Shown in pieces: positions 1 through 8,275 of a DNA stretch of 36,037 bases (its first letter is position 1; each line of letters starts with the position of its first letter). Both the position numbers and the translations under genes were made by a program. The notes under the pieces were generated by a model. That model saw only the letters and a list, made by a program, of their open reading frames with translations, ran no database searches and was not told the origin of the DNA. The DNA is from an uncultured Alphaproteobacteria bacterium (lineage in GTDB: Bacteria > Pseudomonadota > Alphaproteobacteria > Caulobacterales > Caulobacteraceae), in the NCBI GenBank assembly GCA_903909375.1, contig CAIVVM010000026.1:1-36037 (forward strand), read 5' to 3'.

Positions 1-52
1 CCACAAACCGCGCAACACGCTCCCGAAGGTCCAGTGAAAACGGTCGAGTCAT
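1..52 (-). mobile_element. IS630-type transposase, N-terminal codons only (cut by window edge)
   Basis: Reading leftwards from an ATG at 50-52, the first 17 codons encode MTRPFSLDLRERVARFV and then run off the window. The motif SLDLRERV close to the initiator methionine is typical of the helix-turn-helix start of IS630/Tc1-mariner-type transposases. Only the N-terminal end is visible, so neither integrity nor the DDE triad can be judged. It marks the left side of the catabolic region as a site of mobile DNA. Confidence 0.6.
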
Positions 53-179
53 GCAGGCTGGCCTCCGGCCCAGCCCCCACCTTGAATCACGATCCGCAAA
101 CCTCGTGAATCCCGAATCCGTCAGATGCGGTCACGCTCTAGCGCCCGCGAGCAGACCTTCCCAACGTCAGCAACGGGTC

Positions 180-338
180 GAGGCTGTGTAAAAACTCACC
201 CCGCTCAATTTCCGGCGCAAAGATTTACCCGCAAGCGTTTCTATCGGGCAGACCGGCGCAAGGCATCTCTGCGGCGGGGCATCCGCGCGGCAGAACTTTG
301 CGCGCGAATTCCGCACGGGCGAGTTTTTGCACAGCCTC
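180..338. mobile_element. MITE-like element with long terminal inverted repeats
   Basis: The left end (180-202) begins GAGGCTGTGTAAAAACTCAC. The right end (317-338), read on the opposite strand, begins GAGGCTGTGCAAAAACTCGC. The ends differ at only two of the first 20 positions. Ends of the form GAGGCTGTGTAAAAAC are common at bacterial insertion sequences. The 159-bp span has no convincing coding sequence, so this looks like a non-autonomous miniature element or the collapsed remains of an IS. I see no clear target-site duplication. The flanking stretches 53-179 and 339-565 hold no gene I can recognise; they separate IS debris from the 3' end of the neighbouring receptor gene. Confidence 0.6.
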
Positions 339-565
339 AGTCAGAACCCGTCAATCCTGACGCGCGTCATCCTCGCCTAAGGCGCATTCCGTGAAACTGG
401 GACTTACAGGTGGCGGAGACAGGCCTAAGAGCGACTGGCGACACCGCCATCCAGACCCAGAGAACCCGACAACAGGCAGGATCGATACACCTTAACCCGT
501 CAGGGCGGGTCGCCGCAGATCGCCTCTTGAGCGCAAGGTCGGATCGCGGCCATCGTCGGAGAGCG

Positions 566-2929
566 TCACTCGCCGCCAAATCGGTAGGTGATGGACGCAT
601 AGATCGTGCGCGGGCGGCCAATGGCGCCGAATGCCGAGTTCAGCGCCTGGATGTTGGTTTTCTGCAAGAAATACTTGTCGTTGGCGAGATTGCGCACATA
701 TATCCCCGCCTCCCAGTGGCCGCCGTCGGGAAGCAGACGTAACGACGCGTTCAGGAAGCTGCGGGAGCGCAGCTTTGTCTCATAGTTTCCGTCGATCGCG
801 GACGTCTGGGTGTCCGTGTAGCTCCAGTCCAGCCGGCCGACGGCCCGTCCCACATCAGCGACAGGCGCTGTCACAGTGACCCCTAGATTGCCTGTCCACT
901 TGGGCGAGTAGGGTAATTGTGTCGCGGCGGTAACCCCGAAGGCGCCCGATGCGACCCTTCCGCCGAGCACTTCCTTGATCTCTGAGTCCAGATAGCCCAC
1001 GGCGCCATCCAAGCGGAGCCACTCAGTCACACGGCCGTCGAACTCGACCTCGACGCCCTGAATCTTCGCCTGAGCGAGATTGAGGATGGTGGACTGCTGG
1101 GCGATCTGTAGCGCTGGCGGAACCGTCGCATCAACCTGAAGGTCCTTGTAGTCGGTCCGGAAGGCCGCCACGTTCAGCCGCAGCCGGTCGGCGAAGAAAA
1201 GGTTCTTCGAGCCGATCTCATAGGCATTGACGTATTCCGGATTGTAGGACGGCAGCACGGCCGGCAGGACGCCCAGGAACCGCGCCGCGTATCCGCCGTC
1301 GCGGAAGCCCTCAGAATAGGTGGCGTAGATGAAGGACTTCGGCGTCGCCTTCCAGCCGATCGTTACGGTCGGCGTCACCCGATCGACCTTCTTCGTCCCG
1401 CTGTAGGGGCCATCCGTCGCCCCGCTCGGCAGGATATTCTTGATCGTGAAGGTCTTCCGACCCTCCGTGTACCGTGCGCCGCCCGTGAGGGTCACCGTGT
1501 CGGTCACGTGGTAGCTCACCTGCGCGTAGGCGGCCTTCGAGGAATTGTCGATGTTACGGAAGATGTCCTGTGCCAAAGCGCCGGGATTGGTGGACGCATT
1601 GAACGCCGTGACGACCTGATTGTAGATCCGCTCAAGGCCCTTTTCCTTGAAGTAGTAGAGGCCGGTCACGTAGTCGATTTTGTTATCGGCGAATGAGCCA
1701 ACGAGCTGGAATTCCTGAGAATACTGGTGCTGCGAGAATTCCGGGTGGTTGTTGGCGAACAGAAGATACGGCGTGAAATCGAGGTCATTGAAAGTGACCG
1801 CATCGAAGTCGCGGTAGGCCGAGATAGACTTGAACTGCCCGATGGGCGTCTTGGCCGTCAGCGTGGCGCTGATCCCATTGGTATCGAGCTTGTTCTCAGG
1901 GTCGACCTTCCTGCCCGTCTTGTCGGTGAAGACCGCGTTCGAGGCGAACGGCGAGCTGGGCAGATAGACCGATCCAAAGCACTTCGGGTTCGTCGCCTGG
2001 CCTACCGTCGTGCGGCAGGCCGCATCGCCCGACAGGGTGAGGCTGTTGTTAAAGAACGAGTTGAAAGGTCCCGTGCCGACGGTTCCAACGGGCAGCAATG
2101 TATTGAGAACCACCGGCACAACCGGCCCCGGCGAATTCGACGTGCGCGCGAAATCGCCGGCGAACTCCAGCGTAACGTCGGGCGTGATATCGAACGCCAG
2201 CTTGCCGCGGCCACCCTTCACATTGTCTTCGCCGAGCTTCAGCCCGTTGTACTGAAGGGCCTTCACATAGCCGTCCTGGTGCCGATAGAAGCCGCTGACA
2301 TTGGCCCGAACTCGGTCGGAGATCGGCAGGTTCACGGCACCGCTGAGTTCGCGGTACGAATCTTCGCCACCGGCCGCCTTCACCGATCCGCCAAACGTGG
2401 AGCTCGGCGCCTTTGTGACCACACTGATCGCGCCACCGATGGTGTTGCGTCCGAACAGAGTGTTCTGGGGACCGCGGAGGACCTCGACGCGTTCGATCTC
2501 GACCAAGTCCATGAGTGCGCCGATGGAACGGCCCACGTAGACCCCGTCGAAGTAGATACCGACGGCGGGATCGACATTGATCGTGAAGTCGCGCTGCCCG
2601 ATGCCGCGGATGAACACCGCCGTGGCACCGGACAGGCCGGAGGTCGGCTGACTGGCCGAGAAATGAACGTTGGGAGCCAGCGATTCGATCGCGGTCAGGT
2701 CTGCAGCGCCCCGCGCCTGCAGTTGCGCCCCGCCAACCGCCGTTATGGCGATAGGCGTTTCCTGCAGGTTCTCCTCGCGCTTCCTGGCGGTGACAACAAC
2801 CTCTTCGACGACCAGCGCCTCCTTGTCGGCGGCCTGGGCGACCGACGGCAAGGAGACCCCTGCCCCGCCCGTCATGGCCATGGCCACCGCCAAGGTCAGC
2901 CGGCCATACGGCAATGCTGATGTCGACAC
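566..2929 (-). CDS. TonB-dependent outer-membrane receptor (first of two)
   Basis: Predicted energy-coupled outer-membrane receptor that would import a scarce or bulky substrate. From the chosen GTG start the protein is about 787 residues. A signal peptide ends near residue 33 (SVAQA), and a TonB-box-like segment EEVVVTARKRE lies around residues 42-52. Next come the plug-domain motifs (VFIRGIGQRDF, VEVLRGPQNTLFGRNTIGG) and a long beta-barrel. The end ITYRFGGE places three residues after the usual terminal aromatic. The GTG at 2929 is preferred over the upstream TTG because GGGGGA precedes it by about 7 bases. It is transcribed divergently from the DUF3604 gene, and a set-1 operator sits in the shared intergenic region pointing at this gene. 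The substrate cannot be read from sequence; context suggests the compound degraded by the neighbouring enzymes. Confidence 0.93.
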   Translation of the reverse strand: MSTSALPYGRLTLAVAMAMTGGAGVSLPSVAQAADKEALVVEEVVVTARKREENLQETPIAITAVGGAQLQARGAADLTAIESLAPNVHFSASQPTSGLSGATAVFIRGIGQRDFTINVDPAVGIYFDGVYVGRSIGALMDLVEIERVEVLRGPQNTLFGRNTIGGAISVVTKAPSSTFGGSVKAAGGEDSYRELSGAVNLPISDRVRANVSGFYRHQDGYVKALQYNGLKLGEDNVKGGRGKLAFDITPDVTLEFAGDFARTSNSPGPVVPVVLNTLLPVGTVGTGPFNSFFNNSLTLSGDAACRTTVGQATNPKCFGSVYLPSSPFASNAVFTDKTGRKVDPENKLDTNGISATLTAKTPIGQFKSISAYRDFDAVTFNDLDFTPYLLFANNHPEFSQHQYSQEFQLVGSFADNKIDYVTGLYYFKEKGLERIYNQVVTAFNASTNPGALAQDIFRNIDNSSKAAYAQVSYHVTDTVTLTGGARYTEGRKTFTIKNILPSGATDGPYSGTKKVDRVTPTVTIGWKATPKSFIYATYSEGFRDGGYAARFLGVLPAVLPSYNPEYVNAYEIGSKNLFFADRLRLNVAAFRTDYKDLQVDATVPPALQIAQQSTILNLAQAKIQGVEVEFDGRVTEWLRLDGAVGYLDSEIKEVLGGRVASGAFGVTAATQLPYSPKWTGNLGVTVTAPVADVGRAVGRLDWSYTDTQTSAIDGNYETKLRSRSFLNASLRLLPDGGHWEAGIYVRNLANDKYFLQKTNIQALNSAFGAIGRPRTIYASITYRFGGE

Positions 2930-3003
2930 GTTCTCATCCCCCAAATCTAACAGTGGCTTTTGAGCGACGTCTCCGACGCTCTACTCTTTCCTGCAAAATG
3001 ATA

Positions 3004-3020
3004 TTAATTAGGATGCTAAG
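3004..3020 (-). promoter_or_regulatory. Set-1 operator before TonB receptor 1
   Basis: The minus strand reads CTTAGCATCCTAATTAA, matching the set-1 consensus CTTAGCAATCTAACTAT at 13 of 17 positions. It lies about 75 bases upstream of the receptor start and has the same orientation towards its gene as the other four sites. It is the most divergent of the five. The DUF3604 gene starts 44 bases to the other side and could share the control. Confidence 0.55.
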
Positions 3021-3063
3021 ATTTAATGTCAATCGCACGACTTGGCTTGGAGAGGCTACAGAG

Positions 3064-4896
3064 ATGTCGAGACTGGATGCGCCGCCACCGAGACCTCTGT
3101 GCGGCGCTGTCCGCTCGCCGCGCCTTGGCTATTTTCTCTCGGGATTGATGGCGCTCCTGCTAACCAGTTGCTCGGCGGACCTCAGCCGCGGTCCGGAATC
3201 AATAGCAAGCATTCCAGGCTCTCATCTGGCCGCCACGGAATGCCCCGGCGCCGATCCGGCGACGAAGCGCGTCTACTGGGGCGACCTTCACGTTCACACG
3301 GCCTATTCGCTCGACGCTTACGGCTACGGCACCATCCAGACCCCGGCCGACGCCTTCCGCTTCGCGAAGGGCCAACGCATCGATCTAGCATCCGGTCCGG
3401 TGCAACTGGCGCGTCCCCTGGACTTCATGGCCGTGACCGACCACGCCGAGTGGCTGGACCTGATGTTCACCTGCACCGAGCCTGGCTTGTCCGATCACCC
3501 CGTTTGCCGAAGGCTGAGGGCTAACAGCACGCAGGCGACGGGCGGCTCGATCTTCCAGGATTTCGTGAACCCGACCATTACCCTGGACAGACCCCAATCC
3601 ACCGATATCTGCCGGGAGAACCCCAAGGCCTGCCTGGATGCAAGGGACAGCCAGTGGGCGCGGGTTCAGCGGCAGGCCAACGAGGCTAACCAGCCGTGCC
3701 GGTTCACCGCCTTTGTCGGCTTCGAGTGGTCCGCCACGCCGGGTGCCTCGCATACCCACCGCAATGTGGTCTTTGCCAGCAGCCAGGTCACGGCCATTCC
3801 AATCGACTACATCCGCTATCCGAAGGCCAGCCAGCTTTGGGAGGCGCTCATGGAACAGTGCCGTCCCGAGGACGGCTGCGACGCGATCGCCATCCCGCAC
3901 AATATGAACATGGGAGACGGCCTGAGTTTCGATATCGAGACCGAGGACGAGCAGCAGTTGGCGCTCCGCTCCCGCTTCGAGCGTCTGGCCGAAATCACCC
4001 AGGAAAAGGGCTCCAGCGAATGCCTGCCAAGTTTCACGGACCGGCTTAAGAGTACGGACTGCGCCTTCGAGAACTACATCACGTCTCACTCGAAACCAAA
4101 GTCGCCGGAGAACTTCTCCGAGGCGGAATGGGAGCGCATGCGCGGTAGCTATGCGCGCGGGCTACTCCGACGGGGCCTGCTGACGCAGGCCGCGGGCCGG
4201 AAGAATCCTCTGCAACTCGGCTTCGTCGGCTCGACCGACGCCCATACCGGTTTCGGCGGCTTCGTCGACGAGGCCCAGTGGCAAGGCAGCGTCTTCGGCA
4301 TAGGCAACTTCGAGCGGAACATGTCCCGCATCGGGTTCAACCCGGGCGGCATCGTTGGGGTCTGGGCGGAGCAGAACACCCGTGAGAGCATCTTCGCGGC
4401 CCTGAAGCGTCGCGAGGTATACGCCACAAGCGGGCCGCGCATAGCGCTGCGCTTCCACGCGACCGACCGGGTCGGCGGGCTCTCCTGCGAGGCGCCCGAC
4501 TCCGGCGCCCAGCGCAGGCAGGCGACGCCGATGGGAAGCATGATGAAGCCCGGCGGCCGCGCAGCCATATTCAGGATCGCGGCCACGGCGGATCAGACCC
4601 CGATCGCGAGGATCGAGATCGTCAAAGGCGCGGCCCGTGCGGGAGGCTTCGAGGAAACAGTTGAGACTGTCTGGGAACGCCGGGGCGGCGGAACTCATGC
4701 CTGCGTGATGTGGCAGGACAAGGCGTTCGACCGCACCGACGGTTCGTACTGGTACCCGCGAGTCATTGAGGTACCGACACCTCGCTGGTCCTCTGTGCAA
4801 TGTCGACGCGAGGGGCGATGCGCGGAGTTCCCCGGAGCGGATAGGACGATCGAAGAGCGCGCCTGGGGTTCTCCCATCTGGTACGCGCCCGGTTGA
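3064..4896 (+). CDS. DUF3604 PHP-like putative metal-dependent lipoprotein
   Basis: 610-residue DUF3604 protein, a family related to PHP-type metallo-phosphoesterases; the reaction is unknown. A hydrophobic stretch ends in the lipobox LTSC (Cys36), so it is probably lipid-anchored in the periplasm or outer membrane. Likely metal-binding signatures are GDLHVHTAYS (His76 and His78), TDHAEW, IPHNMN and STDAHTGF. The ATG at 3064 is chosen because GGAGAG precedes it and because it puts the lipoprotein signal near the N-terminus; the longer upstream reading adds non-homologous sequence. It is divergent from TonB receptor 1 and convergent with the flavin monooxygenase. Such proteins occur beside TonB receptors in catabolic loci, but I cannot assign a substrate. 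Confidence 0.85.
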   Translation: MSRLDAPPPRPLCGAVRSPRLGYFLSGLMALLLTSCSADLSRGPESIASIPGSHLAATECPGADPATKRVYWGDLHVHTAYSLDAYGYGTIQTPADAFRFAKGQRIDLASGPVQLARPLDFMAVTDHAEWLDLMFTCTEPGLSDHPVCRRLRANSTQATGGSIFQDFVNPTITLDRPQSTDICRENPKACLDARDSQWARVQRQANEANQPCRFTAFVGFEWSATPGASHTHRNVVFASSQVTAIPIDYIRYPKASQLWEALMEQCRPEDGCDAIAIPHNMNMGDGLSFDIETEDEQQLALRSRFERLAEITQEKGSSECLPSFTDRLKSTDCAFENYITSHSKPKSPENFSEAEWERMRGSYARGLLRRGLLTQAAGRKNPLQLGFVGSTDAHTGFGGFVDEAQWQGSVFGIGNFERNMSRIGFNPGGIVGVWAEQNTRESIFAALKRREVYATSGPRIALRFHATDRVGGLSCEAPDSGAQRRQATPMGSMMKPGGRAAIFRIAATADQTPIARIEIVKGAARAGGFEETVETVWERRGGGTHACVMWQDKAFDRTDGSYWYPRVIEVPTPRWSSVQCRREGRCAEFPGADRTIEERAWGSPIWYAPG

Positions 4897-4983
4897 TACT
4901 CCGAATGGCGGGCTGGCCTCGCCGCGGCGCTTTCGGCCGACACAGGTAGACCGCCCGACGATGAAGCCCCGAGCGGCCGCTCG

Positions 4984-6231
4984 TCAGGTCAGCGCGGTGT
5001 TGGGCGGCAAACCAATCATCGAGCGTCCACGAAGTTCCAGCGCCGTGTCCAGGTCATAGACCACATGGCTCGACATTACGTTCACGTCGCGCAGCGCGCG
5101 TTGGAGCGGATTGTCCAGCGCATGCGCGCTCGACCCACTGGCTACGCACACCGTGCGGATGGCGGCACGACAATGATCCATGACCGATGCGATCTGGACC
5201 CGAATATAGGTTCTCTCGTCCGCGGTTGATGGGCTCCTCCGATCCGCAAGCGCCATGGTCTGGCGCGCGGCGTCGCGGAGCAGCACCTCGGCCGTGCGCG
5301 CGGACATCTCGGCCTGGGCCAGGCGCATTTGGGCTATGGGCTTTTCAGCCTGGGTGGCGCTGGAGCCGTGCAAGACGCGGACGCCAAGCCTCTCATTGAA
5401 GGCCTGGACCGTCGCGCGGGCCAGCCCAACCGCGGGAATGGCCGCCGTAATCCCCAGGAACGGCAGCATGGGCATGCTGTAAATCGGATTGGCATGGAGC
5501 AATGCGCCCGGCGCACGTCCCTCGCGCATCAGGCCCATGTCGATGCACCGGTGAGCGGGGACGAAGAGATCCTCAGCGACGATGTCATTGCTACCGGTGC
5601 CGGCCATGCCATCCATATGCCAAGTGTCGACGACGGCTGCGTCTCCCGCCGGGAAGACGAAGAACAGCATACGGGGTGGCGATTCGCCGGGGATCATGCC
5701 GGTGGCCAGGATCCAGTCGGCGTGCATCACGCCCGTGCCCCACTTCCAGCGGCCGGTGAGCAGGTAGCCGCCGTGGACCGGAGCCGCCCTGCCTGGCGGC
5801 ATGGTTACACCCGGCGCTATGACGTAGGGCCAGCCGCCGCCAAAGATCTCGTCCTGCGCTTCCTTGGAGAACTGGGCGAGCATCCAGTTATGCTCAACGC
5901 AGAACGAGGCGACCCAGCCGGTCGAGGCGCAGCCTTCTCCGAGAGGCAGCATGGCGTCGATGAAGGCATCGAGGCTGAACTCTAGCCCGCCATAGGCCTT
6001 CGGCACAAAGTGGTAGAACACTCCGCTGTCCCTGAGGGCCTGCCAAACGCTGTCAACCGGGCGGCGCAGGGTCTCAGCTTCGAGCGCGTGGGCAGCCAGC
6101 AAGGGCCTAAGGGCCGAGGCTCGCCGGACGAGCTCTCCTGGCGTCAGGTTTTCCAGAACCTCGGCGCTTAGCCAGTCGCCACCTGCCGGGATTCGCCTAT
6201 CCGCGAGCTTGAGGGTTGGAATGACGTTCAC
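4984..6231 (-). CDS. Acyl-CoA-dehydrogenase-fold flavin-dependent monooxygenase, oxygenase component
   Basis: About 415 residues with acyl-CoA-dehydrogenase architecture: an N-terminal helical domain (PKAYGGLEFS), a central beta domain (GWVASFC, GRWKWGTGVMHADW) and a C-terminal helical bundle. The family includes two-component aromatic hydroxylases such as HsaA, DszC-like enzymes and NcnH, which use reduced flavin supplied by a separate reductase. The likely role is hydroxylation of an aromatic intermediate. An FMN reductase at 9906-10493 is a candidate partner. The GTG at 6231 has GAAGG about 8 bases upstream; a TTG five codons earlier is less likely. A set-2 operator with an embedded TTGACA lies just upstream, and the MarR gene at 6537 is divergent. 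An acyl-CoA dehydrogenase role is possible but less likely. Confidence 0.8.
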   Translation of the reverse strand: MNVIPTLKLADRRIPAGGDWLSAEVLENLTPGELVRRASALRPLLAAHALEAETLRRPVDSVWQALRDSGVFYHFVPKAYGGLEFSLDAFIDAMLPLGEGCASTGWVASFCVEHNWMLAQFSKEAQDEIFGGGWPYVIAPGVTMPPGRAAPVHGGYLLTGRWKWGTGVMHADWILATGMIPGESPPRMLFFVFPAGDAAVVDTWHMDGMAGTGSNDIVAEDLFVPAHRCIDMGLMREGRAPGALLHANPIYSMPMLPFLGITAAIPAVGLARATVQAFNERLGVRVLHGSSATQAEKPIAQMRLAQAEMSARTAEVLLRDAARQTMALADRRSPSTADERTYIRVQIASVMDHCRAAIRTVCVASGSSAHALDNPLQRALRDVNVMSSHVVYDLDTALELRGRSMIGLPPNTALT

Positions 6232-6264
6232 GATGGATACCTTCAAGGTTCAGCAAGCTGCTAT

Positions 6265-6279
6265 GTCAATTTACTTGAC
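6265..6279 (-). promoter_or_regulatory. Set-2 operator (GTCAA-N5-TTGAC) before the flavin monooxygenase
   Basis: Perfect 5-5-5 inverted repeat GTCAA-TTTAC-TTGAC. Read towards the monooxygenase, its second arm gives TTGACA, a -35 consensus hexamer, about 33 bases before the start codon. A MarR-type gene starts 257 bases to the right in the opposite direction, the usual layout of a MarR repressor and its target. Bound protein here would mask the -35 element. Confidence 0.65.
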
Positions 6280-6536
6280 CGCGTCAACGCCAGATGAAGG
6301 CAATGGACCACATCCGCAGGAAACCGATGGCGTTTCAACGAGAGCGGCCGCATCCGACGTACAACCCCACAGAGACCTTTTCGGCCCGCATGTGGAGACG
6401 TCCTGAGGTTAGACTGACAGCACCCATCCTATCGTTCGAATGCCGCCTGCACAGTTGGGGCAAGCGATCGCCGACGACGACGACGCGAGTGCTCCTCGCT
6501 GGCGCTTTGACAAGCGGGCGGAAGCACCCCACCAAG

Positions 6537-7025
6537 ATGGCAGAATTGCAAAAGGTTGATAGTGCGGTGACGGCGGACGACGATATCAGACATCTGCTGC
6601 TCTCGCTGTTGCAGGGCTTCTATTGGTTCGACGAGGGTTTGCAGAACTACCTCCAGGCGCGGGGATGGCCCTCGGTGACCCGGCCTCAGTCCATGGTCAT
6701 GGCCAATATCGTGCTCGGCGTTCGCCGTCCCTCCGACATCGCGCGCAACATGGGCGTGAGCCGACAGGCAATCCACGCGACGATCAACCAGATGGTCGGC
6801 CTGGGCATGGTCGCCCTGGTGGATGACCCCGAGAACGGGCGCGTGAAGATCGTCTCGCTCTCGCGGCTCGGCGAGACCATGCGGGTGGACGCCCAGCAGG
6901 CCATGGTTGTGATGGGCGAAGAATTGGGCCGGCGCCTGGGCCGGCCCACGGTCGTTCGCGCCGCCCAGATGCTGCACCAGGACTGGGGCCCGTCCATGAC
7001 GTTCGCGCCGGACGACGTTAGTTAG
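6537..7025 (+). CDS. MarR-family transcriptional regulator (second type)
   Basis: 162-residue winged-helix regulator. The DNA-binding region is readable around residues 60-105: RRPSDIARNMGVSRQAIHAT is the helix-turn-helix, followed by INQMVGLGMV and a wing with DDPENGRVKIVSLS. MarR proteins bind short palindromes as dimers and are usually released by a small aromatic ligand. The ATG at 6537 gives the usual MarR length. An in-frame upstream extension to 6294 is open but unlike the family, and the ribosome-binding site is weak (GGCGGA, rather far). TTGACA at 6507-6512 may serve as its -35. The gene is divergent from the flavin monooxygenase, and a set-2 palindrome between them suggests this protein reads set 2. 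That assignment is inferred from position. Confidence 0.85.
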   Translation: MAELQKVDSAVTADDDIRHLLLSLLQGFYWFDEGLQNYLQARGWPSVTRPQSMVMANIVLGVRRPSDIARNMGVSRQAIHATINQMVGLGMVALVDDPENGRVKIVSLSRLGETMRVDAQQAMVVMGEELGRRLGRPTVVRAAQMLHQDWGPSMTFAPDDVS

Positions 7026-7040
7026 ACGTCGGCGCGGCGG

Positions 7041-8171
7041 CTATCGCCGCTTGGCCACCCATGCGGCCAGCAGGTCCGCCATGCTGTCCCGCTCAGCGCG
7101 GCTGTCCTCAAAGTAATGGGCGCCCGTGATCAGCTCCAGCGACTTATCGCGGGTCCCGATGTTGCCGAAGATCTTGTGCGCGTCGCTGGGGAACACCCCC
7201 GTGTCGGCCAGGCCCTGGACAACCAGGCAGGGCAGGTCGAACTTGGCGAGCTGCTCGGCACCCTGGCACTTGGACGTCTCCAGGCTCCACATCGACAGCC
7301 AAGTCTTCAGGTTGTTGGCGCGGCCGATGCTAGGGCTCTTGTTGGCGATGGCCGGGTGGCCGCGATAGCAGGCCGGGGTCTTGCGCTCCGACGGGTCGAT
7401 GGAGCCGTCCATGAACCGAAGGTCGCCCCAGCAGCGGAAGAGCGGCATCAGCCGGTCGGGCACCCCCGCCGCATCCAGCCGCGCCAGCTCGGCCTTGGCA
7501 TAGTCGGTGATGCGCTGGTTGCGGTGCCGCTGGGCGGCGCGATAGCGGGTGATGAACTCTGGCGAATAGGGCGGGCCGTTGTCCGGGTTGAAGGGGTTGA
7601 GGCTCTCGTCGGTGGCGACAGGGTCGAACTCGTCGACCACCGAGGCGTCCATCCAGTCGGTCAGCACCTCTGGCCGGCCCTGGTGGGCGTTGAGCGAGAT
7701 GTAGAGGTCGGCCTTGGGCAAGGTGTGCAGGGCCTCGAGGCCCGCGCCCTGGACCAGCTCGCTCAGGGTCGGTGCGATCGCTTCCGCCTGATAGGCGCCC
7801 ATCAGCGAGCCGCCGCCGGAATTACCCAGAATCACGACGGTCTCGACCCCTGCCTGCTCGCGCAGCCAGCGCATGCCGACGCCGATGTCGATCACCGCAT
7901 GCTCCAGCAGGAACTGGTCTTCGGCGCCCCGGTATCGGGTGTTCCAGCCTAGGAATCCGTAGCCCCGCGCGGCTAGGTAAGGTGCCACGTAGTGCTCGGA
8001 GAAGTCGACGTTGTAGTGGGTGGCGATGAAGGCGGTCTTGGGCCGCACGCCCTTGGGCGCGGTGTAGATGCCCTGGCAAGGATGGCCGCCGGCCTGGATG
8101 CGCGGGGCGGTCGGCGAGACCATACCGATGAACTGCCGGTCCACCTTCGCAATCAGGTCGCTGTCGTCCAT
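7041..8171 (-). CDS. Alpha/beta-hydrolase family enzyme
   Basis: About 376 residues. The nucleophile elbow is GNSGGGSLMG, and plausible acid and histidine residues lie in QGLADTGVFP and GAHYFED near the C-terminus, so the triad looks intact. No signal peptide is visible, so it is probably cytoplasmic. Beside a flavin hydroxylase and a CoA ligase it could cleave an ester, a thioester or a carbon-carbon bond of a ring-cleavage product; the sequence does not decide. The ATG at 8171 is chosen over a GTG two codons earlier because GGAG lies 9 bases before the ATG. It is convergent with marR (15-base gap) and divergent from the CoA ligase. Confidence 0.8.
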   Translation of the reverse strand: MDDSDLIAKVDRQFIGMVSPTAPRIQAGGHPCQGIYTAPKGVRPKTAFIATHYNVDFSEHYVAPYLAARGYGFLGWNTRYRGAEDQFLLEHAVIDIGVGMRWLREQAGVETVVILGNSGGGSLMGAYQAEAIAPTLSELVQGAGLEALHTLPKADLYISLNAHQGRPEVLTDWMDASVVDEFDPVATDESLNPFNPDNGPPYSPEFITRYRAAQRHRNQRITDYAKAELARLDAAGVPDRLMPLFRCWGDLRFMDGSIDPSERKTPACYRGHPAIANKSPSIGRANNLKTWLSMWSLETSKCQGAEQLAKFDLPCLVVQGLADTGVFPSDAHKIFGNIGTRDKSLELITGAHYFEDSRAERDSMADLLAAWVAKRR

Positions 8172-8222
8172 GGCCACTCTCTCCCCTACCCCGCCGGCGC
8201 GTTCCGGCCCGCTCGATAGACA

Positions 8223-8239
8223 CTTCGTAATCTAACTAT
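8223..8239 (+). promoter_or_regulatory. Set-1 operator before the CoA ligase
   Basis: CTTCGTAATCTAACTAT matches the set-1 copy upstream of the Rieske gene at 15 of 17 positions. It lies 36 bases before the ligase start and 52 bases from the divergent hydrolase start. TAACTA within it could act as a -10 element, but no good -35 is visible at normal spacing. Confidence 0.6.
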
Positions 8240-8275
8240 TATGCCCGATCCAGATGCAAGCGGAGGGATATCGCC

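Noticed and set aside
1727..2920. 397-codon plus-strand frame opposite TonB receptor 1
   Set aside because: Antisense shadow of a clear receptor gene; translation has no recognisable domain.
4970..4983. 14-bp palindrome CGAGCGGCCGCTCG at the end of the flavin monooxygenase gene
   Set aside because: It has no loop and no T-run and is GC-only; it is likely to be chance in this composition, so not called a terminator or operator.
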